Below are positions 1 through 6,927 of a stretch of DNA of 10,041 bases, one piece after another (the first letter of the stretch is position 1; the number at the start of each line of letters is the position of its first letter). The stretch comes from Candidatus Sericytochromatia bacterium (lineage in GTDB: Bacteria > Cyanobacteriota > Sericytochromatia > UBA7694 > JACMQJ01), in NCBI GenBank assembly GCA_014377055.1, contig JACMQJ010000239.1, positions 1 through 10,041 on the forward strand, read 5' to 3'. A program made the translations under genes and the position numbers. Under the pieces are notes generated by a model that worked only from the letters and a program-made list of their open reading frames with translations, was not told where the DNA came from and made no database searches.

Positions 1-29
1 AAAGGTTTCTATTAGGATATAGATTTTAG

Positions 30-533
30 ATGGCAGCAAATACAATATTTTTTATGATTTTTTCTCTGGTAGCTATTATATCAGGATTCGTGATGATTAC
101 TAGAAGGCATCCTCTTTCGGCTGCACTTTCTTTGGTCGTGACGTTTATATCTTTAGCAGGATTATATGGCTTATTAGCAGCAAAATTGCTATTTATAATA
201 CAAATACTAGTTTATGCTGGTGCGATCATGACTTTAGTTATTTTTTCTATCATGTTACTAAACGTTCAGGAAGAAGACTTACCTGCTGAAGAACGCATTA
301 TTGAAAGAGTTTCTATAACAACTTTAATATTATTACCTATGATTTATATTATTGGTAGATCATTTACTGTCATAAAAGATGGACAATTCCCTGAAGTAAG
401 CCAAGATTTCGGGACAATACACTCTGTAGGTATGTTTTTATTTACAACTTACAGCTTTCCCTTTGAAGTAATATCAATACTCTTACTTATCAGCCTTTTG
501 GGCGTAGTTGTATTAGCAAAAAGAAGAATTTAA
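30..533 (+). CDS. nuoJ: NADH-quinone oxidoreductase subunit J (complex I)
   Basis: NuoJ is a membrane subunit of proton-pumping complex I, lying in the arm between the quinone site and the antiporter-like subunits. The 167-residue protein has five hydrophobic segments at about 3-23, 30-50, 54-77, 93-112 and 144-163, the usual NuoJ topology. The conserved third-helix signature is visible as YAGAIMTLVIF (residues 62-72), and the protein ends in the typical LAKRRI. An AGGA at 14-17 is a possible but distant Shine-Dalgarno site. nuoK follows after 17 bases and nuoL after that, so these are co-transcribed distal genes of an operon entering from the left. Family knowledge gives the role; the cyanobacterial equivalent would be NdhG. 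Length and motif are normal and I see nothing broken. Confidence 0.94.
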   Translation: MAANTIFFMIFSLVAIISGFVMITRRHPLSAALSLVVTFISLAGLYGLLAAKLLFIIQILVYAGAIMTLVIFSIMLLNVQEEDLPAEERIIERVSITTLILLPMIYIIGRSFTVIKDGQFPEVSQDFGTIHSVGMFLFTTYSFPFEVISILLLISLLGVVVLAKRRI

Positions 534-550
534 AAATCGGTGAATATACA

Positions 551-856
551 ATGATTGCAGGATTACAATCGTACTTATTAGTAAGTGCTATTTTGTTTTT
601 TATAGGTGTTGCGGGTGTTCTAACTCGTAAAAATATCTTTATTATTTTTATGTCAATTGAATTAATGTTAAATGCAGTTAATTTGACATTTATCTCATTT
701 TCAAGATTTATGAATAATCTTACTGGTCAAGCGATAGTTTTCCTTATCATTGCTGTTGCAGCCGCAGAAGCAGCTATAGGACTATCTATTGTAATTTTAA
801 TATTTAAAAATAAAGACTCATTAAGTGTTGATGATTTTGACGTGATGAAAGGATAA
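551..856 (+). CDS. nuoK: NADH-quinone oxidoreductase subunit K (complex I)
   Basis: NuoK is a small membrane subunit of complex I related to MrpC and involved in the proton-transfer path along the membrane arm. The 101-residue product has the expected three helices (about 5-24, 29-50, 60-85). Two membrane glutamates needed for proton translocation in the family are present: Glu37 in MSIELMLNAVNL and Glu73 in AVAAAEAAIGL, matching E. coli Glu36 and Glu72. The start ATG is preceded by a weak GGTGA at 539-543. The gene begins 17 bases after nuoJ and ends 6 bases before nuoL, with the nuoL ribosome site lying in its last two codons, which implies translational linkage. Cyanobacterial NdhE is the same family. 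Confidence 0.96.
   Translation: MIAGLQSYLLVSAILFFIGVAGVLTRKNIFIIFMSIELMLNAVNLTFISFSRFMNNLTGQAIVFLIIAVAAAEAAIGLSIVILIFKNKDSLSVDDFDVMKG
848..853 (+). promoter_or_regulatory. Shine-Dalgarno site of nuoL inside the nuoK end
   Basis: AAAGGA forms the last two codons of nuoK and sits 9 bases before the nuoL ATG at 863. It is the clearest ribosome site in the nuo block and supports the chosen nuoL start. Confidence 0.75.
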
Positions 857-862
857 TTATTA

Positions 863-2812
863 ATGATAGATAATAATTTTTTGGTATTTATACCACTCTT
901 ACCTTTACTTGGAGCCATACTTTCGGGTATTTTCGCTTTTAGCCATGCTAGTGACGAAGAAGGTCCAAATAATAAAATAATATCTTTTATTTCTTGTCTT
1001 GCACCTGCAGCAGCTTTCTTAATTGCTTCATTGTTTTTTTTAAAATTACAGAGTTTACCTGTTGATCAAAGAGTTTTAACTTTTAAAGCTTATGAATGGA
1101 TACATGTTGGTAATCTTAATATTGATATGGATTTTTTACTTGATCCATTATCTTCTATGATGACAATAGTTATAACTTTTATTGGTACATTGATTCATAT
1201 CTACTCTGTTGGATATATGGCTAAAGATCGTAGTTTTGCTAGATATTTTTCTTATTTAAATCTTTTTACTTTTTCAATGCTGATGTTAGTACTTGGCAAG
1301 AATCTTCCCATTATGTTCTTAGGTTGGGAAGGCGTAGGCTTATGCTCATATTTATTAATCGGTTTTTGGTTTACTGATAGTGAAAAAGCTATTGCTGGTA
1401 ATAAAGCATTTATAACCAATCGAATTGGTGACTTTGGATTTTTATTAGGTGTATTTTTACTTTTTTGGTCACTTCAAGATGCCAATCCTAACTCATTAGA
1501 TTTTGTTTCTATGAAAAATAGTATTAGCTTACTTTCTCCCTCAACAATTACAGCTATAACACTTTTGTTCTTTATAGGAGCAATGGGAAAATCAGCACAA
1601 ATACCTTTACATGTTTGGTTACCTGACGCCATGGCTGGTCCAACCCCTGTTAGTGCTTTAATTCATGCAGCTACAATGGTAACAGCTGGGATTTATATGA
1701 TAGTTCGTTTAAATTTTTTATACAGTTTATCGCCTGCAACACTTTCATTTATTGAAACAATAGGGTTGATAACTGCATTTTTTGCTGCTACAGTAGCAAT
1801 TACCCAAAGTGATATTAAAAAAGTATTAGCTTACTCGACAGTTAGTCAATTAGGTTATATGTTTTTAGCTGCTGGTGTTGGAGCTTACTCAGCTGCTTCA
1901 TTTCATTTATTCACGCATGCTTTTTTTAAGGCTCTATTGTTCTTAGGATCTGGTTCTGTTATCCATGCAATGAGTGAGGAACAAAATATTTGGAAAATGG
2001 GTGGTCTTTGGTCAAAAATGAAAATCACTGGAGCAACTTTTTTAATAGGTACTCTAGCAATATCTGGAATCCCTCCATTTGCAGGATTTTTTAGTAAAGA
2101 TGAGATTTTATTTAAGGTTTGGGAATCAGGAAATATTCCTTTTTATATAATAGGATTAATAACCTCTGGTTTAACAGCTTTTTATATGTTTAGATTATTC
2201 TTCCTAGTATTCATGGGATCGAATAGAAATGACGATCAGCACGTTGTTGATCATATTCATGAATCACCAATGAGTATGACTTTACCATTAATTATCTTAG
2301 CTATTTGCTCAACTATTGTAGGATTTTTAGGTATACCTCATCTTAATATGTTTGAGTCATGGTTAGAACCTGTTATTGGTAATCTACCAAAAGAATCTGC
2401 TGACGCTTCGCATTTGATGGAATATTTTTTAATTATTGATACTGTTATAGTTGCTTTGATTGGTATATCTCTTGCTTATGTCTTTTATATTCGTAAAAAC
2501 TCTATACTAGAAAAAATAAAAGGTAATCAGACATTGCAAAAGTTACATGATTTTTCAGAAAATAAATGGTATTTTGATGAATTATACAATAAATTAATTA
2601 TCAAACCTTTGCTTGGATTCTCTGATGTTTTCTTATTTAAATTTATTGACAAAAATATTATTGATGGTCTTGTTAACGGTACAGCCAAGTTTTATTCAGC
2701 TATGTCTTATGGTGTTAGAGATATTCAAAGTGGAAAAGTTAGATACTATGCTTACTTTATGTTATTTGGAATCATAATGATGTTTGTTTATACAGCCTCA
2801 AAAACTAGCTAA
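863..2812 (+). CDS. nuoL: NADH-quinone oxidoreductase subunit L (complex I)
   Basis: NuoL is the distal antiporter-like proton-pumping subunit of complex I. The 649-residue protein has the complete family layout: an N-terminal Oxidored_q1_N region (about 75-130), a Proton_antipo_M core (about 145-430), and a C-terminal tail with an amphipathic stretch (about 555-625) and a last membrane helix (about 629-645), as expected for the lateral helix that runs along the membrane arm. Charged residues of the proton path are visible: Glu156 in GWEGVGLCSYLLIG, Lys243 in MGKSAQIPLHVWLPDAM, His269 in ALIHAATMVTAG, Lys356 in HAFFKALLFLGSGS and Lys412 in FFSKDEI. These align with E. coli Glu144, Lys229, Lys342 and Lys399. 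It is the last gene of the operon here and is followed by a terminator; nuoM and nuoN do not follow. Confidence 0.97.
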   Translation: MIDNNFLVFIPLLPLLGAILSGIFAFSHASDEEGPNNKIISFISCLAPAAAFLIASLFFLKLQSLPVDQRVLTFKAYEWIHVGNLNIDMDFLLDPLSSMMTIVITFIGTLIHIYSVGYMAKDRSFARYFSYLNLFTFSMLMLVLGKNLPIMFLGWEGVGLCSYLLIGFWFTDSEKAIAGNKAFITNRIGDFGFLLGVFLLFWSLQDANPNSLDFVSMKNSISLLSPSTITAITLLFFIGAMGKSAQIPLHVWLPDAMAGPTPVSALIHAATMVTAGIYMIVRLNFLYSLSPATLSFIETIGLITAFFAATVAITQSDIKKVLAYSTVSQLGYMFLAAGVGAYSAASFHLFTHAFFKALLFLGSGSVIHAMSEEQNIWKMGGLWSKMKITGATFLIGTLAISGIPPFAGFFSKDEILFKVWESGNIPFYIIGLITSGLTAFYMFRLFFLVFMGSNRNDDQHVVDHIHESPMSMTLPLIILAICSTIVGFLGIPHLNMFESWLEPVIGNLPKESADASHLMEYFLIIDTVIVALIGISLAYVFYIRKNSILEKIKGNQTLQKLHDFSENKWYFDELYNKLIIKPLLGFSDVFLFKFIDKNIIDGLVNGTAKFYSAMSYGVRDIQSGKVRYYAYFMLFGIIMMFVYTASKTS

Positions 2813-2839
2813 TACAACTTTAGAGCTTTTAATATTTTT

Positions 2840-2868
2840 AAAGGATGTTTTATTAAACGTCCTTTTTT
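2840..2868 (+). terminator. Intrinsic terminator of the nuo operon
   Basis: AAAGGATGTTT (2840-2850) pairs with AAACGTCCTTT (2855-2865) across a TATT loop, giving 11 pairs with one G-T wobble, and runs into a T-tract at 2863-2868. It lies 27 bases after the nuoL stop, so transcription of the complex I block very likely ends here. Confidence 0.9.
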
Positions 2869-2890
2869 ATTAAAAATAAAAATTTGCTAC

Positions 2891-2919
2891 TTCAAAATAT
2901 CACTAACTTTTGCTATATT
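2891..2919 (+). promoter_or_regulatory. Sigma-70 type promoter for the MshEN-like gene
   Basis: TTCAAA (2891-2896) and TATATT (2914-2919) are separated by exactly 17 bases, and the -10 is preceded by TG at the extended -10 position (TGCTATATT, 2911-2919). Transcription would start near 2926, giving a leader of about 18 bases to ATG 2944. It follows the nuo terminator directly, so the next gene is a separate unit. In AT-rich DNA such matches arise by chance, but spacing and position are both good. Confidence 0.6.
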
Positions 2920-2943
2920 ATACATAAATATATTTTTTTAGAC

Positions 2944-3852
2944 ATGGTGCATAAATTGGAGCTAATAAAAGATTCGGCGGACATTCAGAGATTTGTAAAT
3001 TTACTTAACCCTTATTTTAGAGAAAGGTTTATGATTGATGTTAATGAGTTATTGTCAAAATATATGGATGCACAATCTCAAAGTCAAGAGCCTACTGGTA
3101 ACACAAAAACACAGATTTTTGCTCCACCTCCATTACCACCAAGTAATAATTTTAAGCTACCAGTAGGAAAGCCTAATAACTTAGCGCCCCCTCCACCACC
3201 ATCAGGAAATATGCCAATGGGTAGTAATGGAATGAAACTTAAGCCAATGAATTTGGTGAACAAAACTATACTCATATCTAAACCTGTTAGAACAATCTTT
3301 ATATCTATTTTTGAATCACTTGGATATATTATCCCTGATACTAATAATAATGGTAAAAATGCTCTTAATAGCTTACCAAGCACATCCGAAGCATTTAAAT
3401 ATTTAAAACAAATAGACGGCTCAACAACATTAAAACAGATTTATATGATGGTTTATCCTTCAACGGTTACACCGATTAACTTTTTGGAAAAAACAATGTC
3501 AATTAATACAGATAATTATTTTAACTATCTTGGTACAGGTAATTTTCCCAAAGATGCAGATGTAGCAATTAGACTTGGCGAAATACTCGTTGCACTTGGT
3601 TATGTAGATGAAGCAAAAATTGAACAATCACTTATACAACAAAGAAGAGAACTTAGAGTTGTTTCTGAAGATGATGAAATAGCTCATTATGATGAAAAAG
3701 AAGCTAGGAAAGAAGAAAATAAAAATATAAAAAAGGATAAGGCTTTATTGGGAGATATTATGGTGGATATGAAATATTTAACTTATCAACAAGTTGTTTA
3801 TGCTCTAAAAATACAAAAATGGTATAGAGATATACTTGAAGCTAGTAGATAA
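2944..3852 (+). CDS. Uncharacterised protein with proline-rich linker and MshEN-like tandem repeats
   Basis: I do not recognise this gene by name. From ATG 2944 it encodes 302 residues with no signal peptide or membrane segment. The order is: a helical N-terminal part (1-44); a low-complexity proline-rich linker with PPPLPPS (61-67) and PPPPPSG (82-88); a middle domain (about 105-200) containing FKYLKQIDGSTTLKQI, which looks like a small winged-helix or DUF4388-like fold (weak inference); then two 24-residue repeats at 210-233 (RLGEILVALG start, AL-like core, Gln233 end) and 268-291 (LLGDIMVDMK start, Gln291 end), separated by a charged 34-residue insert. The repeats match the c-di-GMP-binding MshEN / GspE N-terminal pattern RLG..L...G......L...L..Q, but no ATPase domain is attached. 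The open frame extends back to TTG 2884; I prefer ATG 2944 because a good promoter lies between the two. No clear Shine-Dalgarno site is visible. A regulatory or pilus/secretion-related role is plausible but unproven. Confidence 0.85.
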   Translation: MVHKLELIKDSADIQRFVNLLNPYFRERFMIDVNELLSKYMDAQSQSQEPTGNTKTQIFAPPPLPPSNNFKLPVGKPNNLAPPPPPSGNMPMGSNGMKLKPMNLVNKTILISKPVRTIFISIFESLGYIIPDTNNNGKNALNSLPSTSEAFKYLKQIDGSTTLKQIYMMVYPSTVTPINFLEKTMSINTDNYFNYLGTGNFPKDADVAIRLGEILVALGYVDEAKIEQSLIQQRRELRVVSEDDEIAHYDEKEARKEENKNIKKDKALLGDIMVDMKYLTYQQVVYALKIQKWYRDILEASR

Positions 3853-3896
3853 AAATCAAGCCTCATATTATTAAAATAATATGAGGCTTGATTTTT
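3851..3896. terminator. Bidirectional intrinsic terminator between the MshEN-like gene and ftsZ
   Basis: A perfect 22-base inverted repeat: 3851-3872 (AAAAATCAAGCCTCATATTA, then TT) and 3875-3896, its exact reverse complement, with only two bases between; the real loop must open to four or more. The arms contain a G/C-rich core (CAAGCCTC / GAGGCTTG) and end in A5 on the left and T5 on the right, so a U-tract follows the hairpin on either strand. It overlaps the last two bases of the plus-strand stop codon and lies 13 bases past the ftsZ stop. It is well placed to end both convergent transcripts. Confidence 0.94.
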
Positions 3897-3909
3897 ATAA
3901 TCCTTAATT

Positions 3910-5088
3910 TTAACCGTTTTTCCATCTTTCAATGAATGGTGGTAAGCTTTCTTTTGGTTTGACTACAGTAAAATCAGATTGTGGTAAATTATTAACAGCA
4001 ACAGGTTGTGGTATAACAACATTATCAAAAGGATTAGCATCTTGGACGAATGGTTTTTCTTTAGGTAATTCTTTTTTTGTTAGTGTCGGTACGATAGTTT
4101 TTTTGCTAGTATAAGAGTTTTTTTGTGGTCCACCAAGTTCAAACCCTGTAGCAATAACTGTGATCATTATTTCGCCTTGTAATCTTTCATCAATTACAGC
4201 ACCAAAAATAGTGTTTTCTTCTTCATGATTAAGTACGTTTTTGATAATAGTTGCAGCTTCATCTACTTCTATCAAGCTTAGATCACTTCCACCTGTAACA
4301 TTGATAATGAGCCCTGTAGCTCCTTCTATAGTGTTTTCAAGTAATGGACTTTCGATGGCAGCTCTAGCAGCTTCTACAGCTCTACCTTCTCCAGATGCCC
4401 TACCTATTCCCATTAAAGCAGAACCAGAATTAGACATAATTGTCTTAACGTCCGCAAAATCTACATTAATAAGTCCAGAAACGTTAATTATATCTGATAT
4501 ACCTTGAACACCTTGTCTTAAAACGTCATCAGCGACCTTAAAAGCTTCGTGCATAGAAGTATCTTTTTTAACCATAGTAAGCAATCTACTATTAGGAATA
4601 ATAATCAGAGAATCTACTTTTTCTCTAATAGCCATAATTCCTTCTTCGGCTTGTCTCGACCTTTTTGCCCCTTCAAAAGCAAAAGGTCTGGTCACAACAC
4701 CAACTGTTAAAGCACCTATTTCTCTAGCTACTTCAGCAACTACTGGAGCACCACCAGTTCCAGTTCCACCACCCATTCCTGCAGTGATAAAAACCATATC
4801 AGCACCTTCAAGAGCATTAGCTATATCATTTCTACTTTCTTCAGCTGCTTTTTGACCAACCATTGGATTTCCACCAGCCCCAAGACCTTTTGTCAGTTTT
4901 TCACCAATTTGCAGTTTTTTGTCTGCCTGAGATTCATTTAGAGCTTGAGAATCAGTATTAATTGATATAAACTCAACACCTTCGAGTCCACTACCAATCA
5001 TTCGGTTAATAGCATTACCACCACCGCCACCAACGCCTATTACCTTTATATCAGCAACACCTGATATCATTTTCCTAGATTCCGCCAT
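3910..5088 (-). CDS. ftsZ: Cell division protein FtsZ
   Basis: FtsZ is the tubulin-like GTPase that polymerises into the cytokinetic ring at midcell. The 392-residue protein shows the N-terminal nucleotide-binding glycine loop (VIGVGGGGGNAINRM, 16-30), the tubulin signature GGGTGTG (106-112), the PFAFEG.RR-like segment (135-144), and the catalytic T7 loop NVDFADV (208-214), which completes the GTPase site of the neighbouring subunit with Asp210 and Asp213. After a short variable linker (about 320-380) it ends in LPPFIERWKNG, a recognisable C-terminal tail peptide for membrane-tethering partners. I start it at ATG 5088 rather than the in-frame GTG 5097, because AAGGTG (5102-5097) lies 8 bases before this ATG and the GTG is part of it. 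No ftsA or ftsQ is adjacent; ftsZ stands alone between a lipoprotein gene and a convergent gene. Confidence 0.98.
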   Translation of the reverse strand: MAESRKMISGVADIKVIGVGGGGGNAINRMIGSGLEGVEFISINTDSQALNESQADKKLQIGEKLTKGLGAGGNPMVGQKAAEESRNDIANALEGADMVFITAGMGGGTGTGGAPVVAEVAREIGALTVGVVTRPFAFEGAKRSRQAEEGIMAIREKVDSLIIIPNSRLLTMVKKDTSMHEAFKVADDVLRQGVQGISDIINVSGLINVDFADVKTIMSNSGSALMGIGRASGEGRAVEAARAAIESPLLENTIEGATGLIINVTGGSDLSLIEVDEAATIIKNVLNHEEENTIFGAVIDERLQGEIMITVIATGFELGGPQKNSYTSKKTIVPTLTKKELPKEKPFVQDANPFDNVVIPQPVAVNNLPQSDFTVVKPKESLPPFIERWKNG

Positions 5089-5096
5089 TATATTCA

Positions 5097-5102
5097 CACC
5101 TT
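5097..5102 (-). promoter_or_regulatory. Shine-Dalgarno site deciding the ftsZ start
   Basis: On the minus strand AAGGTG reads from 5102 to 5097, eight bases before ATG 5088. The alternative GTG start at 5097-5095 begins inside this site, so it would have no ribosome site of its own. Confidence 0.75.
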
Positions 5103-5137
5103 ATAAATTCTTAAATTAGTTTTTAATTAATATCCAC

Positions 5138-5143
5138 ATTATA
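5138..5143 (-). promoter_or_regulatory. Candidate -10 element for ftsZ
   Basis: A consensus TATAAT reads on the minus strand from 5143 to 5138, about 50 bases before the ftsZ ATG. I see no convincing -35 at 16-18 bases upstream. The 126-base gap to the preceding same-strand lipoprotein gene has no strong terminator, so ftsZ could also receive read-through. Confidence 0.45.
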
Positions 5144-5213
5144 ATAAATAAATTGACGCATAGTGTAACTAATTTGATATTTTTCTGATTCGTCTTAATA
5201 AAAGATTACAAGC

Positions 5214-6764
5214 TTACCACCAAGCATAGTATCTATTATCTAAAAATTCTACTACTTTTGCTCTTATTTTATCACCTAAAGTAATTTTTTTGATAGCTGT
5301 TGCATGTCCTGTCCAATCTTCCAAAAATGTTCTAACCATTTTTGGTGGTGCAGATCCACCCTCAACTTGAATGCTTGTTTCTCTAAATGTTGTAAATGCT
5401 TGTCTAGTAAAATTGGTTGATCCTGCAATCATTTTATTACCATCAACAACACACATTTTCATGTGTAATTCTTGTCCTGGGTATCTAGCATCATACCATC
5501 TTGTTGGTACAAGGTTTTTTACCAATTCTCTGGCAGGTAAGATATTTGGATAATAGTTTGGTACAGGTATACCACCAGCATATTTATCATTTGTATCTTT
5601 TCTGTCCATTAACACTTTAACATCAACACCTCTCTTGTAGGCTCTGACTAAGGCTGCAGTAACATCAAGATCGCTAAATTCTAAAACAGAAAGATAAACA
5701 CTTTGTTGAGCATTATTAATCATTTCAATTAAAGCTGGCTTTGTTGTACTTTCATAAGGTGCAGTTTTAACAATTTTTGCCATTGCATCAGTTCCTGTGT
5801 CATCTTTTACATCTTTGACAACATAAACAGTTGCAGGAGGTTTTTTATCGATAAATTTATCTGAAAGTAGCCATTCGTAAGATAAAAGATTTGAGGCTTC
5901 TTGTGCTGTTACACCCTCAATCTTGTACATTAAGTCACGATTACCAACACCTAGATCAAAAAGATTAAAGCCACCAGTAATTAATATATTTCCGTCAATA
6001 ACAGTCATTTTATCATGATCAATTTGAAACTTATTTTTCAATAAGCCTTCTTCAACTTTTGGAATTAAATGCAATGGATAAAGTTTAAATTCAACTTTAT
6101 TTTGTCTAAGATAATCAACTACCATATATACTTCTTGTTGAGTTGGTCCTGAAAATCCAAGATTGGGGTCAAAAGTTAATTTTATATCAACACCTTGTCT
6201 AGCTTTTTCAACAAGTTTTTGAGCTATTTGTAAGCCTATTTTTCCACCAAGTAAATATAAATCCATTTGAATTGTCTTTTTTGCATTGTCAATAGCATTA
6301 AACATCATTGGAAGTATTTCATCTCTATCAATGTATAAACTTATTTTATTAGGTTTAAAGGTTGAAATAGGTGGTTTTGTTGGTATATTACCTTGAAAAG
6401 GTTGATTAAGATTAGCTAAACTTCCTAAAGCATCAGAAACTTTTGACGCGTTATTATATTCATCTTTAATACCTGTCGCAATTTCGTTTTGACTTAATTT
6501 TCCATCACCATTTTTATCTAGTTTTCTCATTTCTAAGTCAGTTATACCTGCATCAGTTTTACTGATCTGATCGTTTTTATTTTTGTCATATTCTAAAGAA
6601 AGAATCTTTGCTGATTCAGCCGCAAAGGCAGATATTTCTGGCTTATTAACAATTTGATCATTTATTGGATTTATACTAGTTGTAGAGTTGGGAGAACCAT
6701 TGCAAGAGCTTAATAAAACAGCAAGAGATATTGAGGTAAGAATAACCTTCGATAAATTTTTCAT
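5214..6764 (-). CDS. Secreted EF-hand / phospholipase D-family lipoprotein
   Basis: A 516-residue predicted lipoprotein. MKNLSKVILTSISLAVLLSS then Cys21 is a classic signal peptide with an LSSC lipobox, so the mature protein should be lipid-anchored outside the cytoplasmic membrane. Two EF-hand calcium loops follow: DKNKNDQISKTD (60-71) and the canonical DKNGDGKLSQNE (83-94). After a linker come two PLD domains, each with an HKD motif: His250-x-Lys252-x4-Asp257 and His434-x-Lys436-x4-Asp441 followed by GSTN (448-451). The first copy has GG where GS is usual. Both motifs are complete, so an active phosphodiesterase formed by the two halves is likely; the substrate (phospholipid, nucleic acid or other) cannot be told. 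The open frame extends to 6836, but the signal peptide starts at ATG 6764 and a TATAAT lies inside the extension. No strong Shine-Dalgarno site is visible. It ends in an aromatic YYAWW tail. Confidence 0.93.
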   Translation of the reverse strand: MKNLSKVILTSISLAVLLSSCNGSPNSTTSINPINDQIVNKPEISAFAAESAKILSLEYDKNKNDQISKTDAGITDLEMRKLDKNGDGKLSQNEIATGIKDEYNNASKVSDALGSLANLNQPFQGNIPTKPPISTFKPNKISLYIDRDEILPMMFNAIDNAKKTIQMDLYLLGGKIGLQIAQKLVEKARQGVDIKLTFDPNLGFSGPTQQEVYMVVDYLRQNKVEFKLYPLHLIPKVEEGLLKNKFQIDHDKMTVIDGNILITGGFNLFDLGVGNRDLMYKIEGVTAQEASNLLSYEWLLSDKFIDKKPPATVYVVKDVKDDTGTDAMAKIVKTAPYESTTKPALIEMINNAQQSVYLSVLEFSDLDVTAALVRAYKRGVDVKVLMDRKDTNDKYAGGIPVPNYYPNILPARELVKNLVPTRWYDARYPGQELHMKMCVVDGNKMIAGSTNFTRQAFTTFRETSIQVEGGSAPPKMVRTFLEDWTGHATAIKKITLGDKIRAKVVEFLDNRYYAWW

Positions 6765-6818
6765 CTTTGAAAACCCGATCGCTTTATAAAAAAATAAAAT
6801 ATAGCTATAACTTATTGT

Positions 6819-6824
6819 ATTATA
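6819..6824 (-). promoter_or_regulatory. Candidate -10 element for the lipoprotein gene
   Basis: TATAAT reads on the minus strand from 6824 to 6819, predicting a start near 6812 and a leader of about 48 bases before ATG 6764. No good -35 is seen. It falls within the longer open frame, supporting the shorter gene start. Confidence 0.45.
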
Positions 6825-6882
6825 CATCTTGAGCAAAAACTAAAAAAGACAATAATACAAATAATTTAAGTTATAGTTTTAT

Positions 6883-6913
6883 TTAGGTTAAACTTGCGTA
6901 TATATTAGGTTAA
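6883..6913 (+). repeat. 9-bp direct repeat upstream of aroK
   Basis: TTAGGTTAA occurs at 6883-6891 and again at 6905-6913, 22 bases apart start to start, close to two helical turns, and just ahead of the aroK ATG at 6928. It could be a paired regulator site; chance duplication in AT-rich DNA is also possible. No convincing aroK -35/-10 pair was found around it, although GATAAT (6914-6919) and TATATT (6901-6906) are weak -10 candidates. Confidence 0.5.
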
Positions 6914-6927
6914 GATAATTTAACTTT

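Noticed and set aside
1..29. Possible 3' end of an upstream gene such as nuoI, for example a frame ending in TAG at 27-29 directly before the nuoJ ATG.
   Set aside because: All three frames meet a stop within these bases (13-15, 20-22, 27-29), and too few residues remain to tell which is coding.
727..918. Minus-strand open frame opposite nuoK and the nuoL start.
   Set aside because: It overlaps two genes with clear family motifs and has no features of its own.
2884..2943. N-terminal extension of the MshEN-like gene from TTG 2884.
   Set aside because: It begins upstream of the best promoter, uses a rare start codon and has no ribosome site; ATG 2944 is preferred.
3084..3383. Open frame on the minus strand with a glycine-rich protein.
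   Set aside because: The glycine runs are the antisense of the proline codons in the plus-strand gene; no ribosome site or independent support.
5113..5175. 8-bp inverted repeat AAATTAGT (5113-5120) and ACTAATTT (5168-5175) upstream of ftsZ.
   Set aside because: Made almost entirely of A and T and separated by 47 bases; such pairs are expected by chance in this composition.
6765..6836. 24-residue N-terminal extension of the PLD lipoprotein.
   Set aside because: It would bury the signal peptide and lipobox, and it contains a TATAAT that fits as the gene's own promoter.
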